Part shown: piece after piece, positions 24,913 through 32,791 of the stretch
Numbering within the stretch: the first letter of the stretch is position 1
Layout of the letters: each line of letters opens with the position of its first letter
Source: Paraburkholderia solisilvae
GTDB taxonomy: Bacteria > Pseudomonadota > Gammaproteobacteria > Burkholderiales > Burkholderiaceae
Length of the DNA: 64,000 nt
Direction: 5' to 3'
NCBI RefSeq assembly: GCF_902859875.1
Contig: NZ_CADIKF010000023.1
Coordinates: 46,078 to 110,077, forward strand
Notes under the pieces: generated by a model
Told to the model about the DNA's origin: nothing
The model's database searches: none
The model's input: only the letters and a program-made list of their open reading frames with translations
Made by a program: the position numbers and the translations under genes

Positions 24913-26100
24913 ATGCAACGGAACGTAGATATCGCGATTGTCGGCGCAGGGCCGTTTGGTCTGTCGATCGCGGCGCATCTGCGCGGCTGCGGCAAGTCGA
25001 TGCGGATTTTCGGCAATCCGATGCAGATCTGGCGCAGACACATGCCGCAAGGCATGATGCTGAAGTCCGCAGGATTTTCTTCGACGATCAGCGATCCTGA
25101 ACGATCCTTCACGCTGCGTCACTATTGCCGGCAAGAAGGCATTCCGTATCACGACGTCGGCCTGCCGGTGCGGCTCGACACATTCTCCGCATTCGGCCTC
25201 GCCTTCCAGCAGCGGTTCGCGCCGGAACTGGAAAACGTGCAGGTGGCCGCGATTGAACCGTGCGACGCCGGCTTCCTGTTGCAGCTCGCCAATGGCGAGA
25301 CGTTCACCGCACGCAAGGTCGTCGTCGCAGTCGGTATCGACTACTTCCGGCATTTGCCCGAGGTGCTGGCCCATTTGCCGCCGCAGCGGCTCACGCATAG
25401 CGCCGAACATCATGAGTTGGACCGCTTCAAAGGCCAGCGCGTGATCGTGCTCGGCGCCGGCGCGTCGGCATTCGATCTGGCGGTGCTGCTGGAAGACGCC
25501 GGCGCAAGCGTGCAATTGATTGCACGGCGCCCGAGCGTCAAGTTCAATTTCGAAGAACCGCTCGCCCGGCCGATGCTGAAACGGATCGCAAGGCCGATGT
25601 CCGGTGTCGGCCCCGGATGGAAACAACGCGCGTGCACCGACGTATGGCCCAGGCTTTATCGATATCTGCCGGACGATTTCAGGCTGCGCACGGTGCGCGA
25701 TTTTCTGGGTCCGTCAGTTGGATGGTTCATGCGCGAACGCGCGGAGGCCGTGCGGCAGATGCTCGGCTACCAGATCGAGCAGGCCCATGCGAACGACAGC
25801 CAGGTCGAACTCCTGTTGCGCGGCAGTGACGGCGAGCGGCGCACGGTGAATGCGGATCACGTCATCGCGGCAACCGGGTATCGCAGCGACGTGCGCCGTT
25901 TGCCGTTCCTTGGCGCGCATCTCGTGGACGACCTCGCCATGATCGGGCAAACACCGCGCCTGTCGGCTCACTTTGAATCGTCGCGGCGCGGGCTGTACTT
26001 TGTCGGCCCGATCGCGGCAACGAGTTTCGGCCCCGTGATGCGCTTCGCGTTCGGCGCGGTGTTTACCGCGCCGCGCATTGCGAAGCACCTCGCCGCGTAA
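24913..26100 (+). CDS. FAD/NAD(P)H-dependent monooxygenase, flavoprotein
   Basis: A 395-residue flavoprotein with two Rossmann motifs: IVGAGPFGLSIAAHL (GAGPFG at 11-16) for FAD and VIVLGAGASAFDLA (GAGASA at 181-186) for NAD(P)H, plus the ATGYRSDVR segment near residue 318 typical of the FMO/N-hydroxylase/Baeyer-Villiger group. The architecture suits lysine/ornithine-type N-hydroxylases or other class B monooxygenases; the substrate cannot be read. It starts 3 bases after the fusion gene, with GGAG at 6 bases. An oxygenation role on the same metabolite as the neighbouring 2OG oxygenases is likely but inferred. Confidence 0.87.
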   Translation: MQRNVDIAIVGAGPFGLSIAAHLRGCGKSMRIFGNPMQIWRRHMPQGMMLKSAGFSSTISDPERSFTLRHYCRQEGIPYHDVGLPVRLDTFSAFGLAFQQRFAPELENVQVAAIEPCDAGFLLQLANGETFTARKVVVAVGIDYFRHLPEVLAHLPPQRLTHSAEHHELDRFKGQRVIVLGAGASAFDLAVLLEDAGASVQLIARRPSVKFNFEEPLARPMLKRIARPMSGVGPGWKQRACTDVWPRLYRYLPDDFRLRTVRDFLGPSVGWFMRERAEAVRQMLGYQIEQAHANDSQVELLLRGSDGERRTVNADHVIAATGYRSDVRRLPFLGAHLVDDLAMIGQTPRLSAHFESSRRGLYFVGPIAATSFGPVMRFAFGAVFTAPRIAKHLAA

Positions 26101-26144
26101 GCCGCGACGCCAGCGTCCCAACCGCAGTTTGTCGGAGAAGCCAG

Positions 26145-27164
26145 ATGCTTTCTGAAGAAGCGTTGCAGGACTGGCGCAGCAACGCACTGGAACTGGAGAA
26201 CAGCGTCGCAGCGGCGGTGATCGGGCAGCAGCCCGTGATCCGCCTGATCACTATCGCGCTGTTTGCGCGCGGCCATGTGCTGCTCGAAGGCGATGTCGGC
26301 GTCGGCAAGACCACGATTCTGCGCGCGTTCGCGCGCGCGATCGGCGGCGAATTCGAACGGGTCGAAGGAACCATCGACCTGATGCCCGGCGATCTCGTCT
26401 ACCACACCTATGTGGATGCGCAAGGCGCGCCGCGCATCGACCCCGGCCCGCTGCTGCGGCACGGCGAAAAGCTCTCCACGTTCTTCTTCAACGAGATCAA
26501 TCGGGCGCGGCCTCAGGTTCAATCGCTGTTGCTGAGGGCGATGGCCGAGCGGTCCGTTTCGGCGTTCAACCGCGAATATCACTTTCCGCACATGACGGTG
26601 TTTGCCGACCGCAACAAGGTCGAAAAAGAAGAGACTTTCGAACTCGCTTCCGCCGCGCGCGATCGCTTTATGTTCGAACTGAATATGCCGACCCCGACGG
26701 ATCTCGCGGTGCGCAAGCGGCTGGTATTCGACCCGGCCTTCCATGACGTCGATGAGGTGCTCGAACAGGTTGCCAAGGGTCTGCTCCCGTGGCGCGAACT
26801 GAACACGGTCGCGGCATCGATCCAGCGCTACGTGAGCGCGAGCGAAGCGATCGAACGCTATGTGCAGGAAGTGTGGGACGCGACCGAGCGTCCGGCCCAT
26901 TACGATATCCAGCTCGACGACGTCGATATGGAGCGGCTGGTGCTGGCGGGCGCGAGCCCGCGCGGCGTGAGCGCACTGCTGCGCGCGGCGCGGGTGGCGG
27001 CATGGATAGCCGGGCGCCATTATCTGGTGCCCGCGGATATCCATGGCGTGCTGCCGGCGGCACTCGCGCATCGGGTGTTTTTCACGCCGATCTATGAGCT
27101 GCGCCGTGCGGAACTCGCGCAGGCGCTGGTGCAAGGCATCATGCAGCGCGTCGCTACGCCGTAG
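26145..27164 (+). CDS. mxaR: MoxR-family AAA+ ATPase (MxaR-like) with variant Walker B
   Basis: A 339-residue MoxR ATPase: Walker A GDVGVGKTT at 49-57, MPGDLVYHTYVD in the insert region, arginine-finger/sensor segment FELASAARDRFMFEL at about 165-179. Walker B reads FFFNEINRARPQVQS at 113-127, so the Asp that normally precedes the catalytic Glu is Asn116; Glu117 is kept. MoxR proteins act with vWA partners as chaperones in metal-cofactor insertion and complex assembly. GGAG lies 7 bases before the ATG and the gene follows the flavoprotein by 44 bases. The mxaR name rests on the six-gene order, not on sequence identity. Confidence 0.82.
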   Translation: MLSEEALQDWRSNALELENSVAAAVIGQQPVIRLITIALFARGHVLLEGDVGVGKTTILRAFARAIGGEFERVEGTIDLMPGDLVYHTYVDAQGAPRIDPGPLLRHGEKLSTFFFNEINRARPQVQSLLLRAMAERSVSAFNREYHFPHMTVFADRNKVEKEETFELASAARDRFMFELNMPTPTDLAVRKRLVFDPAFHDVDEVLEQVAKGLLPWRELNTVAASIQRYVSASEAIERYVQEVWDATERPAHYDIQLDDVDMERLVLAGASPRGVSALLRAARVAAWIAGRHYLVPADIHGVLPAALAHRVFFTPIYELRRAELAQALVQGIMQRVATP

Positions 27165-27173
27165 GACGAAACG

Positions 27174-28088
27174 ATGAGCGTGATCCACGAATTCCACTAT
27201 CGGATGCCGTCGCGAATCGGCGGCTACCGTCCGGGTTCGCATCGGGGTTCGAGCGTCGGCGACGGTCAGATGTTCGCTGCGCACGCGCGCCTGTTCGATC
27301 ACCCCGACGTACGACGTCTCGACCTGCGTGCGAGTTTGCGGCACACGAGCCGCGACTGGCTGGTGCGCATGCATCGCCAGCATGCTGCGGTGACCGTGCA
27401 GGCGGTCGTCGACGTGTCGGCTTCGATGAACTTCGGTTCGCACCGCCCGAAACTCGAGGTGATCGGCGACTTTCTCGATTCGCTGGGTCGCAGCGCGTTT
27501 CGGGTCGGCGATCCGGTCGGCATGCTCGGCTTCGATACCGCTTTGCGCGACGATCTGCTGCTGCCGCCGCGGCATCATCGGGGCGTCGGCGCGGCGATGC
27601 GCGCGATGCTGCGCACCTGCTGCGACAGCGCGCGGCGCCGCACCAAGGCGACGGCAAACCAGCCGAACGGAACGAACCGGGCGCATTCTGCCGACGGCGC
27701 AACCGGCTTGCGCGATGCGGCGCAGCGGTTGGGCGGCCGGCAAGGCCTGGTGTTCGTGGTGTCGGATTTTCATTGGCCTCTCGACACGCTGCGTGCCTCT
27801 TTCGATCACCTCGCTCCCGCGCATATCGTGCCGGTGGTCGTATGGGATCCGGTCGAAGTCGAAGCGCCCGCTCGCGACGCGTTGTTGATGCTGCGTGACG
27901 CGGAATCGCCGCAGCGGCACGCGCTATGGATGAGGCCCAAGGTTCGCGCGCAGTGGCATGCGGCGATTGCGCGGCGGCGGGCCGAGATCGACGCACTCTG
28001 TGCCGCGCACGGTGTGCGGCCTTTCTATCTGATCGGTGCATTCGATCCACAGGCGCTGTCGCGCTATTTTTTCGAGGTGTTCGTGTGA
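27174..28088 (+). CDS. mxaS: DUF58-domain protein, MxaS-like
   Basis: A 304-residue protein with the DUF58/vWA-like fold: the N-terminal RIGGYRPGSHRGSSVGDG stretch (a common DUF58 feature) and a MIDAS-like VVDVSASMNFG with Asp80, Ser82 and Ser84. In methylotrophs MxaS lies after MxaR and is needed for assembly of calcium-containing methanol dehydrogenase. Starts 9 bases after mxaR with AGGA 7 bases upstream. The last base of its stop is the first base of the next ATG (TGATG). Confidence 0.82.
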   Translation: MSVIHEFHYRMPSRIGGYRPGSHRGSSVGDGQMFAAHARLFDHPDVRRLDLRASLRHTSRDWLVRMHRQHAAVTVQAVVDVSASMNFGSHRPKLEVIGDFLDSLGRSAFRVGDPVGMLGFDTALRDDLLLPPRHHRGVGAAMRAMLRTCCDSARRRTKATANQPNGTNRAHSADGATGLRDAAQRLGGRQGLVFVVSDFHWPLDTLRASFDHLAPAHIVPVVVWDPVEVEAPARDALLMLRDAESPQRHALWMRPKVRAQWHAAIARRRAEIDALCAAHGVRPFYLIGAFDPQALSRYFFEVFV

Positions 28089-28990
28089 TGCGGGGCTGTC
28101 GAAGCCGCCCGGGCCGGTGCGCCGCGCTGATTATCGCGGCGGCGTTGCTGTGCGCGTCCGCCGACGCAGTGGAGCGCGTCGCCGCCACCATCGAGCAGCC
28201 GCGCGGCTTCGGCTATCTGATCGGCGATGTGATGACCCAGCGCATCGCGCTGCGTGCCGATGGCGACCCGTTCGAGCCGGCGACGCTGCCGCCGCTCGAA
28301 CGGACCGGCGCGTGGCTGGAGCGCCGCGCGGCGAAGATCGAAACCGATGCAAACGGTCAGCGCTGGCTGTCGCTCGAGTATCAGGTGATCAACGCGCCGC
28401 CGGCGCTCACGGTCATCGCATTGCCCGCGTTGACGTTGCGTGCGCATTCCGCAGCGGGCCCGTTGCTCACGGTTGCCGCGTGGCCCGTCAGCATCGCGCC
28501 GATCACGCCGCAGCGGCCAGTCGAGAAGGGCGACCTCGGCGACCTGCAGCCTGACCGCGCAGCCGCTCCGTTACCGACGCTGCGTCTGCGGCAACAACTG
28601 CTCATGTCGCTTGCGGCAGTCGCACTGGTCTTGTGTGCATGGTGTGGATGGTGGCTGTGGCGCAATCGCCGCGACGCCCACCGCTTGCCGTTTGCCCGCG
28701 CCTACGCCGAACTGGCACGGCTCGACGCGGCACGGGTCGACGACGAGCCGCAGGCCTGGCGCCACGTGCACCACGCGCTCAACCGGACCGCAGGGCAGAC
28801 CGTACACGCGGGATCGCTCGAGCCGCTGTTCGAACGGGCGCCGTATCTCAGGCCGTTGAGCGAGCGCGTCGAATGTTTCTACGCGCAGTCGGAACAGCGC
28901 TTCTTTGCGCCCGCCGCGGTCAGCGAACGCTATGCGTTGCTCGAACTGTGCCGGGATCTACGCCACGCGGAGAGACGCCATAACCGATGA
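28088..28990 (+). CDS. mxaA: Periplasmic/membrane-anchored MxaA-like protein
   Basis: A 300-residue protein with an N-terminal signal sequence (about 1-27, ending CASADA), an extracytoplasmic beta-rich region to about 165, a membrane helix (about 171-192, LLMSLAAVALVLCAWCGWWLW) and a cytosolic helical tail. Sequence signatures are weak; the assignment to MxaA comes from size, topology and its position between MxaS- and MxaC-like genes. BatD-like proteins have a similar plan. Overlaps mxaS by one base and mxaC by four (ATGA). Confidence 0.65.
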   Translation: MRGCRSRPGRCAALIIAAALLCASADAVERVAATIEQPRGFGYLIGDVMTQRIALRADGDPFEPATLPPLERTGAWLERRAAKIETDANGQRWLSLEYQVINAPPALTVIALPALTLRAHSAAGPLLTVAAWPVSIAPITPQRPVEKGDLGDLQPDRAAAPLPTLRLRQQLLMSLAAVALVLCAWCGWWLWRNRRDAHRLPFARAYAELARLDAARVDDEPQAWRHVHHALNRTAGQTVHAGSLEPLFERAPYLRPLSERVECFYAQSEQRFFAPAAVSERYALLELCRDLRHAERRHNR

Positions 28991-29985
28991 CTGCTCCGTT
29001 CGACTTTGCCTCCCCCTGGATGCTCGCGCTGCTGCCGCTGGCGCTGTTGCCGCTGCTGGAGCGTCGCAGCGACACGCTGGTGTTTCCGGCGGTCGCATGG
29101 TTGCCGACCGACCGGCTCGGCCGCGCCGCGCGTATCGCGCTGCGGGTGCTCGCGGTATCGGCGTTGCTGTCGATCGTCATCGGCCTCGCCGAGCCGCGGC
29201 AGGCCGAAAGACAGGTCGTGCACATCGCGCGTGGCGCCGAGATCGTCCTGTTGATGGATCGCAGCTCCAGCATGGACGCGATTGTTCCGCCGCCGGGCGT
29301 CCTGGCGGCGGGCGCGTTGTCCGAAGGTCTGTCGAAGAATCAGGAGGCGCGCGATGTGTTGGCACGGTTTATCGCGAAGCGCGGCGGCGACCGGGTCGCG
29401 TTGATGATGTTCGGGACGAGTTCGTTGCTTTCGCTGCCGCTCACTCGCGACAAAGGCGCGATCCAAAGTGCGATCGCGAGCACCGGGATCGGCCGCGGGA
29501 TGCAGGACACCCGTCTCGACCGGGGCCTGCAAGCCGCGATCGGACAGTTCAGCGAGGGCGACTACAAAGGCAGCCGCGTGATCGTGCTGATCTCCGACGG
29601 CGGCGCACGTCTGGACGCGCAGATGCGCAGGCGCATCGCGGACGGCCTTGCTCGTAACCACATCACGCTGTATTTCGTCTACTTGCGCAGCAGCGCAAAC
29701 AGTACTGATCTGAACGCGATCAAGCCGCAGGACGAGTCATCCGAGGAAACTGAATTGCATCGCTATTTTCTGTCGTTGAAAACACCGTACCGGCTTTATC
29801 AGGTCGACGACGCCGGCGCGATCGCGGCGGCCATGACCGACATCGGCGCACAACAGAACTTCCCGATGGCGTATACCGAGCGCATGCCGGCGCGCAGCCG
29901 CAGCACGCCGTGCTTCGCAGCCGCGCTGCTGTGCAGCGCACTGCTGCTTGCGCTAAGGCTTGCGCTGATGCGGAGATGGATATGA
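28987..29985 (+). CDS. mxaC: von Willebrand factor A domain membrane protein, MxaC/BatA-like
   Basis: A 332-residue protein with two N-terminal helices (about 8-25 and 48-66), a vWA domain with an intact MIDAS (LLMDRSSSMDA, Asp91-x-Ser93-x-Ser95) and a C-terminal helix near 308-328. This helix-helix-vWA-helix plan is typical of BatA and MxaC. The MIDAS binds a divalent metal and mediates protein contacts. It sits in a chain of 4-base overlaps with both neighbours, showing coupled expression. Confidence 0.83.
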   Translation: MTAPFDFASPWMLALLPLALLPLLERRSDTLVFPAVAWLPTDRLGRAARIALRVLAVSALLSIVIGLAEPRQAERQVVHIARGAEIVLLMDRSSSMDAIVPPPGVLAAGALSEGLSKNQEARDVLARFIAKRGGDRVALMMFGTSSLLSLPLTRDKGAIQSAIASTGIGRGMQDTRLDRGLQAAIGQFSEGDYKGSRVIVLISDGGARLDAQMRRRIADGLARNHITLYFVYLRSSANSTDLNAIKPQDESSEETELHRYFLSLKTPYRLYQVDDAGAIAAAMTDIGAQQNFPMAYTERMPARSRSTPCFAAALLCSALLLALRLALMRRWI

Positions 29986-30542
29986 GGCGGCGCACGGTGC
30001 ACCGGGGCTTCGCGATACTCGCTCTGGGCTGCGTGGCATGGGCGGCATTTCAGGGCTGGCGTCTGGCGGACGCACTGCGAACCAACGCGACGATCGCGCG
30101 CGTCAGCGCCTCGGCCGATGCCGCGCGCAACCCGGCGCATACGGGTCAGTCCGCGCGGATCAGACTGGCGCGCGCCGCGGCGTTGTCGAAGGCGGGGGCG
30201 GACAATGAAGCCACGAAGCTCTATAACGAACTGATCAGCAACGCCAGCCGCGACGATATCAGCCGTGCCGCGCAGTTCAATCTCGCCAATCTGTATCTGC
30301 GCGAAGCCATCGCGGCGGGCACACACGATGCGATCAAGTCGGGGCCGCTGATCGAGCTCGCCAAGGCGCGTTATCGCGACCTGCTGCGCGCGGATCCCGG
30401 CGACTGGGGCGCGCGCTACAACCTGGAGCGCGCGTTGTGGCTGCAGCCCGAAACCGCAGACGCGTTCGACGATAGCGACAGAACGCCGGTCATGCGCCGC
30501 AGCGTCAATGTGCGCGACTTTCCATCAGGGGATCTGCCGTGA
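29982..30542 (+). CDS. mxaK: MxaK-like membrane-anchored protein
   Basis: A 186-residue protein with one N-terminal membrane anchor (about 7-25) followed by a helical region with TPR-like spacing (AALSKAGADNEATKLYNELI, AQFNLANLYLREAI, AKARYRDLLRADPGDWGARYNLERALW). MxaK in methanol-dehydrogenase operons has this size and topology. ATGA overlap with the upstream vWA gene and GTGA overlap downstream. Called from context; sequence alone would only give a TPR-like anchored protein. Confidence 0.7.
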   Translation: MRRRTVHRGFAILALGCVAWAAFQGWRLADALRTNATIARVSASADAARNPAHTGQSARIRLARAAALSKAGADNEATKLYNELISNASRDDISRAAQFNLANLYLREAIAAGTHDAIKSGPLIELAKARYRDLLRADPGDWGARYNLERALWLQPETADAFDDSDRTPVMRRSVNVRDFPSGDLP

Positions 30543-31606
30543 ACCGGACCGTACGGCGACTGCTGGTTGGGCTGCAATCATTCGGCAAGACGCAGTGGGC
30601 GCTGGTCGCGGTCCTCGTGTTATTGGGCGCCGCGCTGTGGATGCCGAAGCTGGCATTGATGCATCAGCGCTTCACCTATGTCGTGACGTTCGACATCACG
30701 CAAAGCATGAACGTCGAGGACATGACACTGAACGGTGAACACATCAGCCGTCTGCGCTATGCGCTTGCGGCGACGCGCGACGCAGTGCGCCGCATGCCGT
30801 GCGGCTCGAGGGTGGGTTGGAGCGTTTTCACCGGTTCGCGCGCGCTGTTGCTGTTGCAGCCGATCGAAGTCTGCGAACACTACGATGCGCTGCTCGCGTC
30901 GCTCGACGGCATCGACGGCCGCATGCGCTGGGCGAACGCCAGCCGTATTGCCACCGGAGGAATCTATTCGGCCATCCAGCAGGCCAGACAGATTGGCGAG
31001 CACACCGCGGTGGTCTTTATCACCGACGGACAGGAAGCGCCGCCGCGCCCTGCATCCGAGACGTCGATACTGGGCGTCACGCCCGGCGCGGTGAAAGGGT
31101 GGTTGATCGGCGTGGGCGGCGACCAGCCGCAGCGCATTCCGAAGTCCGACAGCGAAGGCAATCCGGATGGCTTCTGGAGCGCGAGTGACGTCGTGCAGAC
31201 GAATGAACTGTCGGGCGCACAGGCTGGCGCACCGAGTCACGAAGAATTATCGCAATTGCGCGACCCCTATTTGCAGTCGCTTTCCGGTCAGACAGGCTTC
31301 GAGTATTTACGTCTGACGACACCCGCGAGCTTGAGCCGGGCGCTGCTCGATCCGCGTTTTGCCGAATCGGAACGGGTGGCGACCGATGTGCGGTGGTATG
31401 CGGCGCTCGCCGCATGGTTAGTGCTCACGGGCGTATTTCTGCCGGCTGATCGCCTTGCACGCGTGATGGGCGTTGGGCTTCCGACGCGACAACGCGTGCG
31501 CAAGCCGGCACGCGAGCGAGCGCGGCAGTCCAGCGCACCTCTGCGACCGCCGCCGCACAACACGGCAGACGTGCCGACACGCGATTCGCATCCGGCCGCC
31601 TTTTAA
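30539..31606 (+). CDS. mxaL: von Willebrand factor A domain protein, MxaL/BatB-like
   Basis: A 355-residue protein with a membrane helix at about 20-40 and a vWA domain: MIDAS VVTFDITQSMNVED (Asp52, Thr54, Ser56). The middle holds a RCMPCGSR-like Cys-containing strand and a long insertion with the SDSEGNPDGFWSASDV loop; a C-terminal helix (about 285-305) precedes a basic Pro-rich tail. GTG start overlapping the mxaK stop. Second vWA partner for the MoxR ATPase. Confidence 0.8.
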   Translation: MNRTVRRLLVGLQSFGKTQWALVAVLVLLGAALWMPKLALMHQRFTYVVTFDITQSMNVEDMTLNGEHISRLRYALAATRDAVRRMPCGSRVGWSVFTGSRALLLLQPIEVCEHYDALLASLDGIDGRMRWANASRIATGGIYSAIQQARQIGEHTAVVFITDGQEAPPRPASETSILGVTPGAVKGWLIGVGGDQPQRIPKSDSEGNPDGFWSASDVVQTNELSGAQAGAPSHEELSQLRDPYLQSLSGQTGFEYLRLTTPASLSRALLDPRFAESERVATDVRWYAALAAWLVLTGVFLPADRLARVMGVGLPTRQRVRKPARERARQSSAPLRPPPHNTADVPTRDSHPAAF

Positions 31607-31641
31607 CGGCGCATGTCCCGTTTATCCCAGGGAGCACGGCA

Positions 31642-32637
31642 ATGGACGATACGTATATCCCGATCATCGACATCGGTGCGCTCAGGCGCGGGGATGCCGC
31701 CGGCAGCCGGCGCATCGCCGCGCAGCTCGAGCGCGCGTGCAGTGACACCGGCTTCTTTTGCGTGGTCGGTCACGGTGTGCCGCAACCGGTGATCGACGCG
31801 GCCTTTCAGCATGCGAAGTCTTTTTTCGCGTTGCCGGTCGAACAGAAAATGATGCTGTCACTGGAGCACTACAGCGACTGTTTTCGCGGTTATGCGCCGG
31901 TGCTATCGGAGCTTGCGGACGGCAAGCGCAATGCGTATGAACTGATGGAGTTCAGCGTCGAATTCGCCGCGGACCATCCGGATGTGCGCGCCGGCAAGCC
32001 GATGCACGGACCGAACCTGTGGCCCGCGCTGCCCGGCTATCGCGCGGCCATCACGCAGTACATCGAGCAGATGATCGGTCTCGGCTTCGATCTGATGCGC
32101 GGCATCGCGATCAGCCTTGGGTTACGGGAGGATTTCTTCCGGCTTGCGTTCAACGATCGCCCGTTCTGGCAGTTCCGTACCGCGCATTATCCGGCCCCTG
32201 ACGAACTGGCGCGAATGGCGGCCGCGTTGCCGCGGCAGGGTCCGTTGGCGCAGACGGAAATCGGCGACCACAGCTGCGGGGCGCACACCGACTACGGTTG
32301 CCTGACGATCTTGCTGGCGGACTACCCGGGGCTCGAAATTCTGACGCGCGCGGGACACTGGATCGATGCGCCGACATTGCCGGGTGCGTACGTGTGCAAC
32401 ATTGGCGACATGCTTCAGTACTGGACACGCGACCGCTATGTGGCAACCCGGCATCGGGTGAGCACGAGCGAGGAAAGAATCTCGCTGCCGTTCTTCTTTC
32501 AGCCCGACTATGACACCTGGGTGGTGCCGCTCGATATCGGCTCGTCGGATAAGGTGTTTCCGGCGGTGCAGTATGGGCCGTATGCATTCGGGAAGTATCA
32601 GGGAATCTATCCGCAGAGTAGCGGCGGGCAACGGTAA
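31642..32637 (+). CDS. Isopenicillin-N-synthase-family 2OG-Fe(II) oxygenase
   Basis: A 331-residue oxygenase with the DIOX_N start (IPIIDIGALRRGD), GFFCVVGHGVP, and a complete metal/cosubstrate set: His215-x-Asp217 in CGAHTDYGCLTIL, His271 in ATRHRVS and the RxS pair Arg279/Ser281 that holds 2-oxoglutarate. Relatives hydroxylate, desaturate or cyclise small molecules. GGGAG lies 7 bases upstream and the gap from the mxaL-like gene is only 35 bases, so it looks like the last gene of the cluster. Confidence 0.92.
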   Translation: MDDTYIPIIDIGALRRGDAAGSRRIAAQLERACSDTGFFCVVGHGVPQPVIDAAFQHAKSFFALPVEQKMMLSLEHYSDCFRGYAPVLSELADGKRNAYELMEFSVEFAADHPDVRAGKPMHGPNLWPALPGYRAAITQYIEQMIGLGFDLMRGIAISLGLREDFFRLAFNDRPFWQFRTAHYPAPDELARMAAALPRQGPLAQTEIGDHSCGAHTDYGCLTILLADYPGLEILTRAGHWIDAPTLPGAYVCNIGDMLQYWTRDRYVATRHRVSTSEERISLPFFFQPDYDTWVVPLDIGSSDKVFPAVQYGPYAFGKYQGIYPQSSGGQR

Positions 32638-32791
32638 AGCGATAGAGGTCTGGGTTGTCGAACGCCGGTGACACCGGGACGGGCCATGCGAAGTACTCCG
32701 GTTTCATCCGATTCACGCGAATCGTTGGCGCGAGACCTGGGCGCAATCGATACCCGTCCGGCCCAGGTGTCGGACCCGCGCGTCGTGTTTG

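Noticed and set aside
23977..25626. 549-residue minus-strand frame
   Set aside because: Antisense to the nucleotidyltransferase fusion and the flavoprotein, both with clear motifs.
25968..27920. 650-residue minus-strand frame
   Set aside because: Antisense to mxaR/mxaS-like genes; sequence shows no fold and is rich in His/Arg/Gln.
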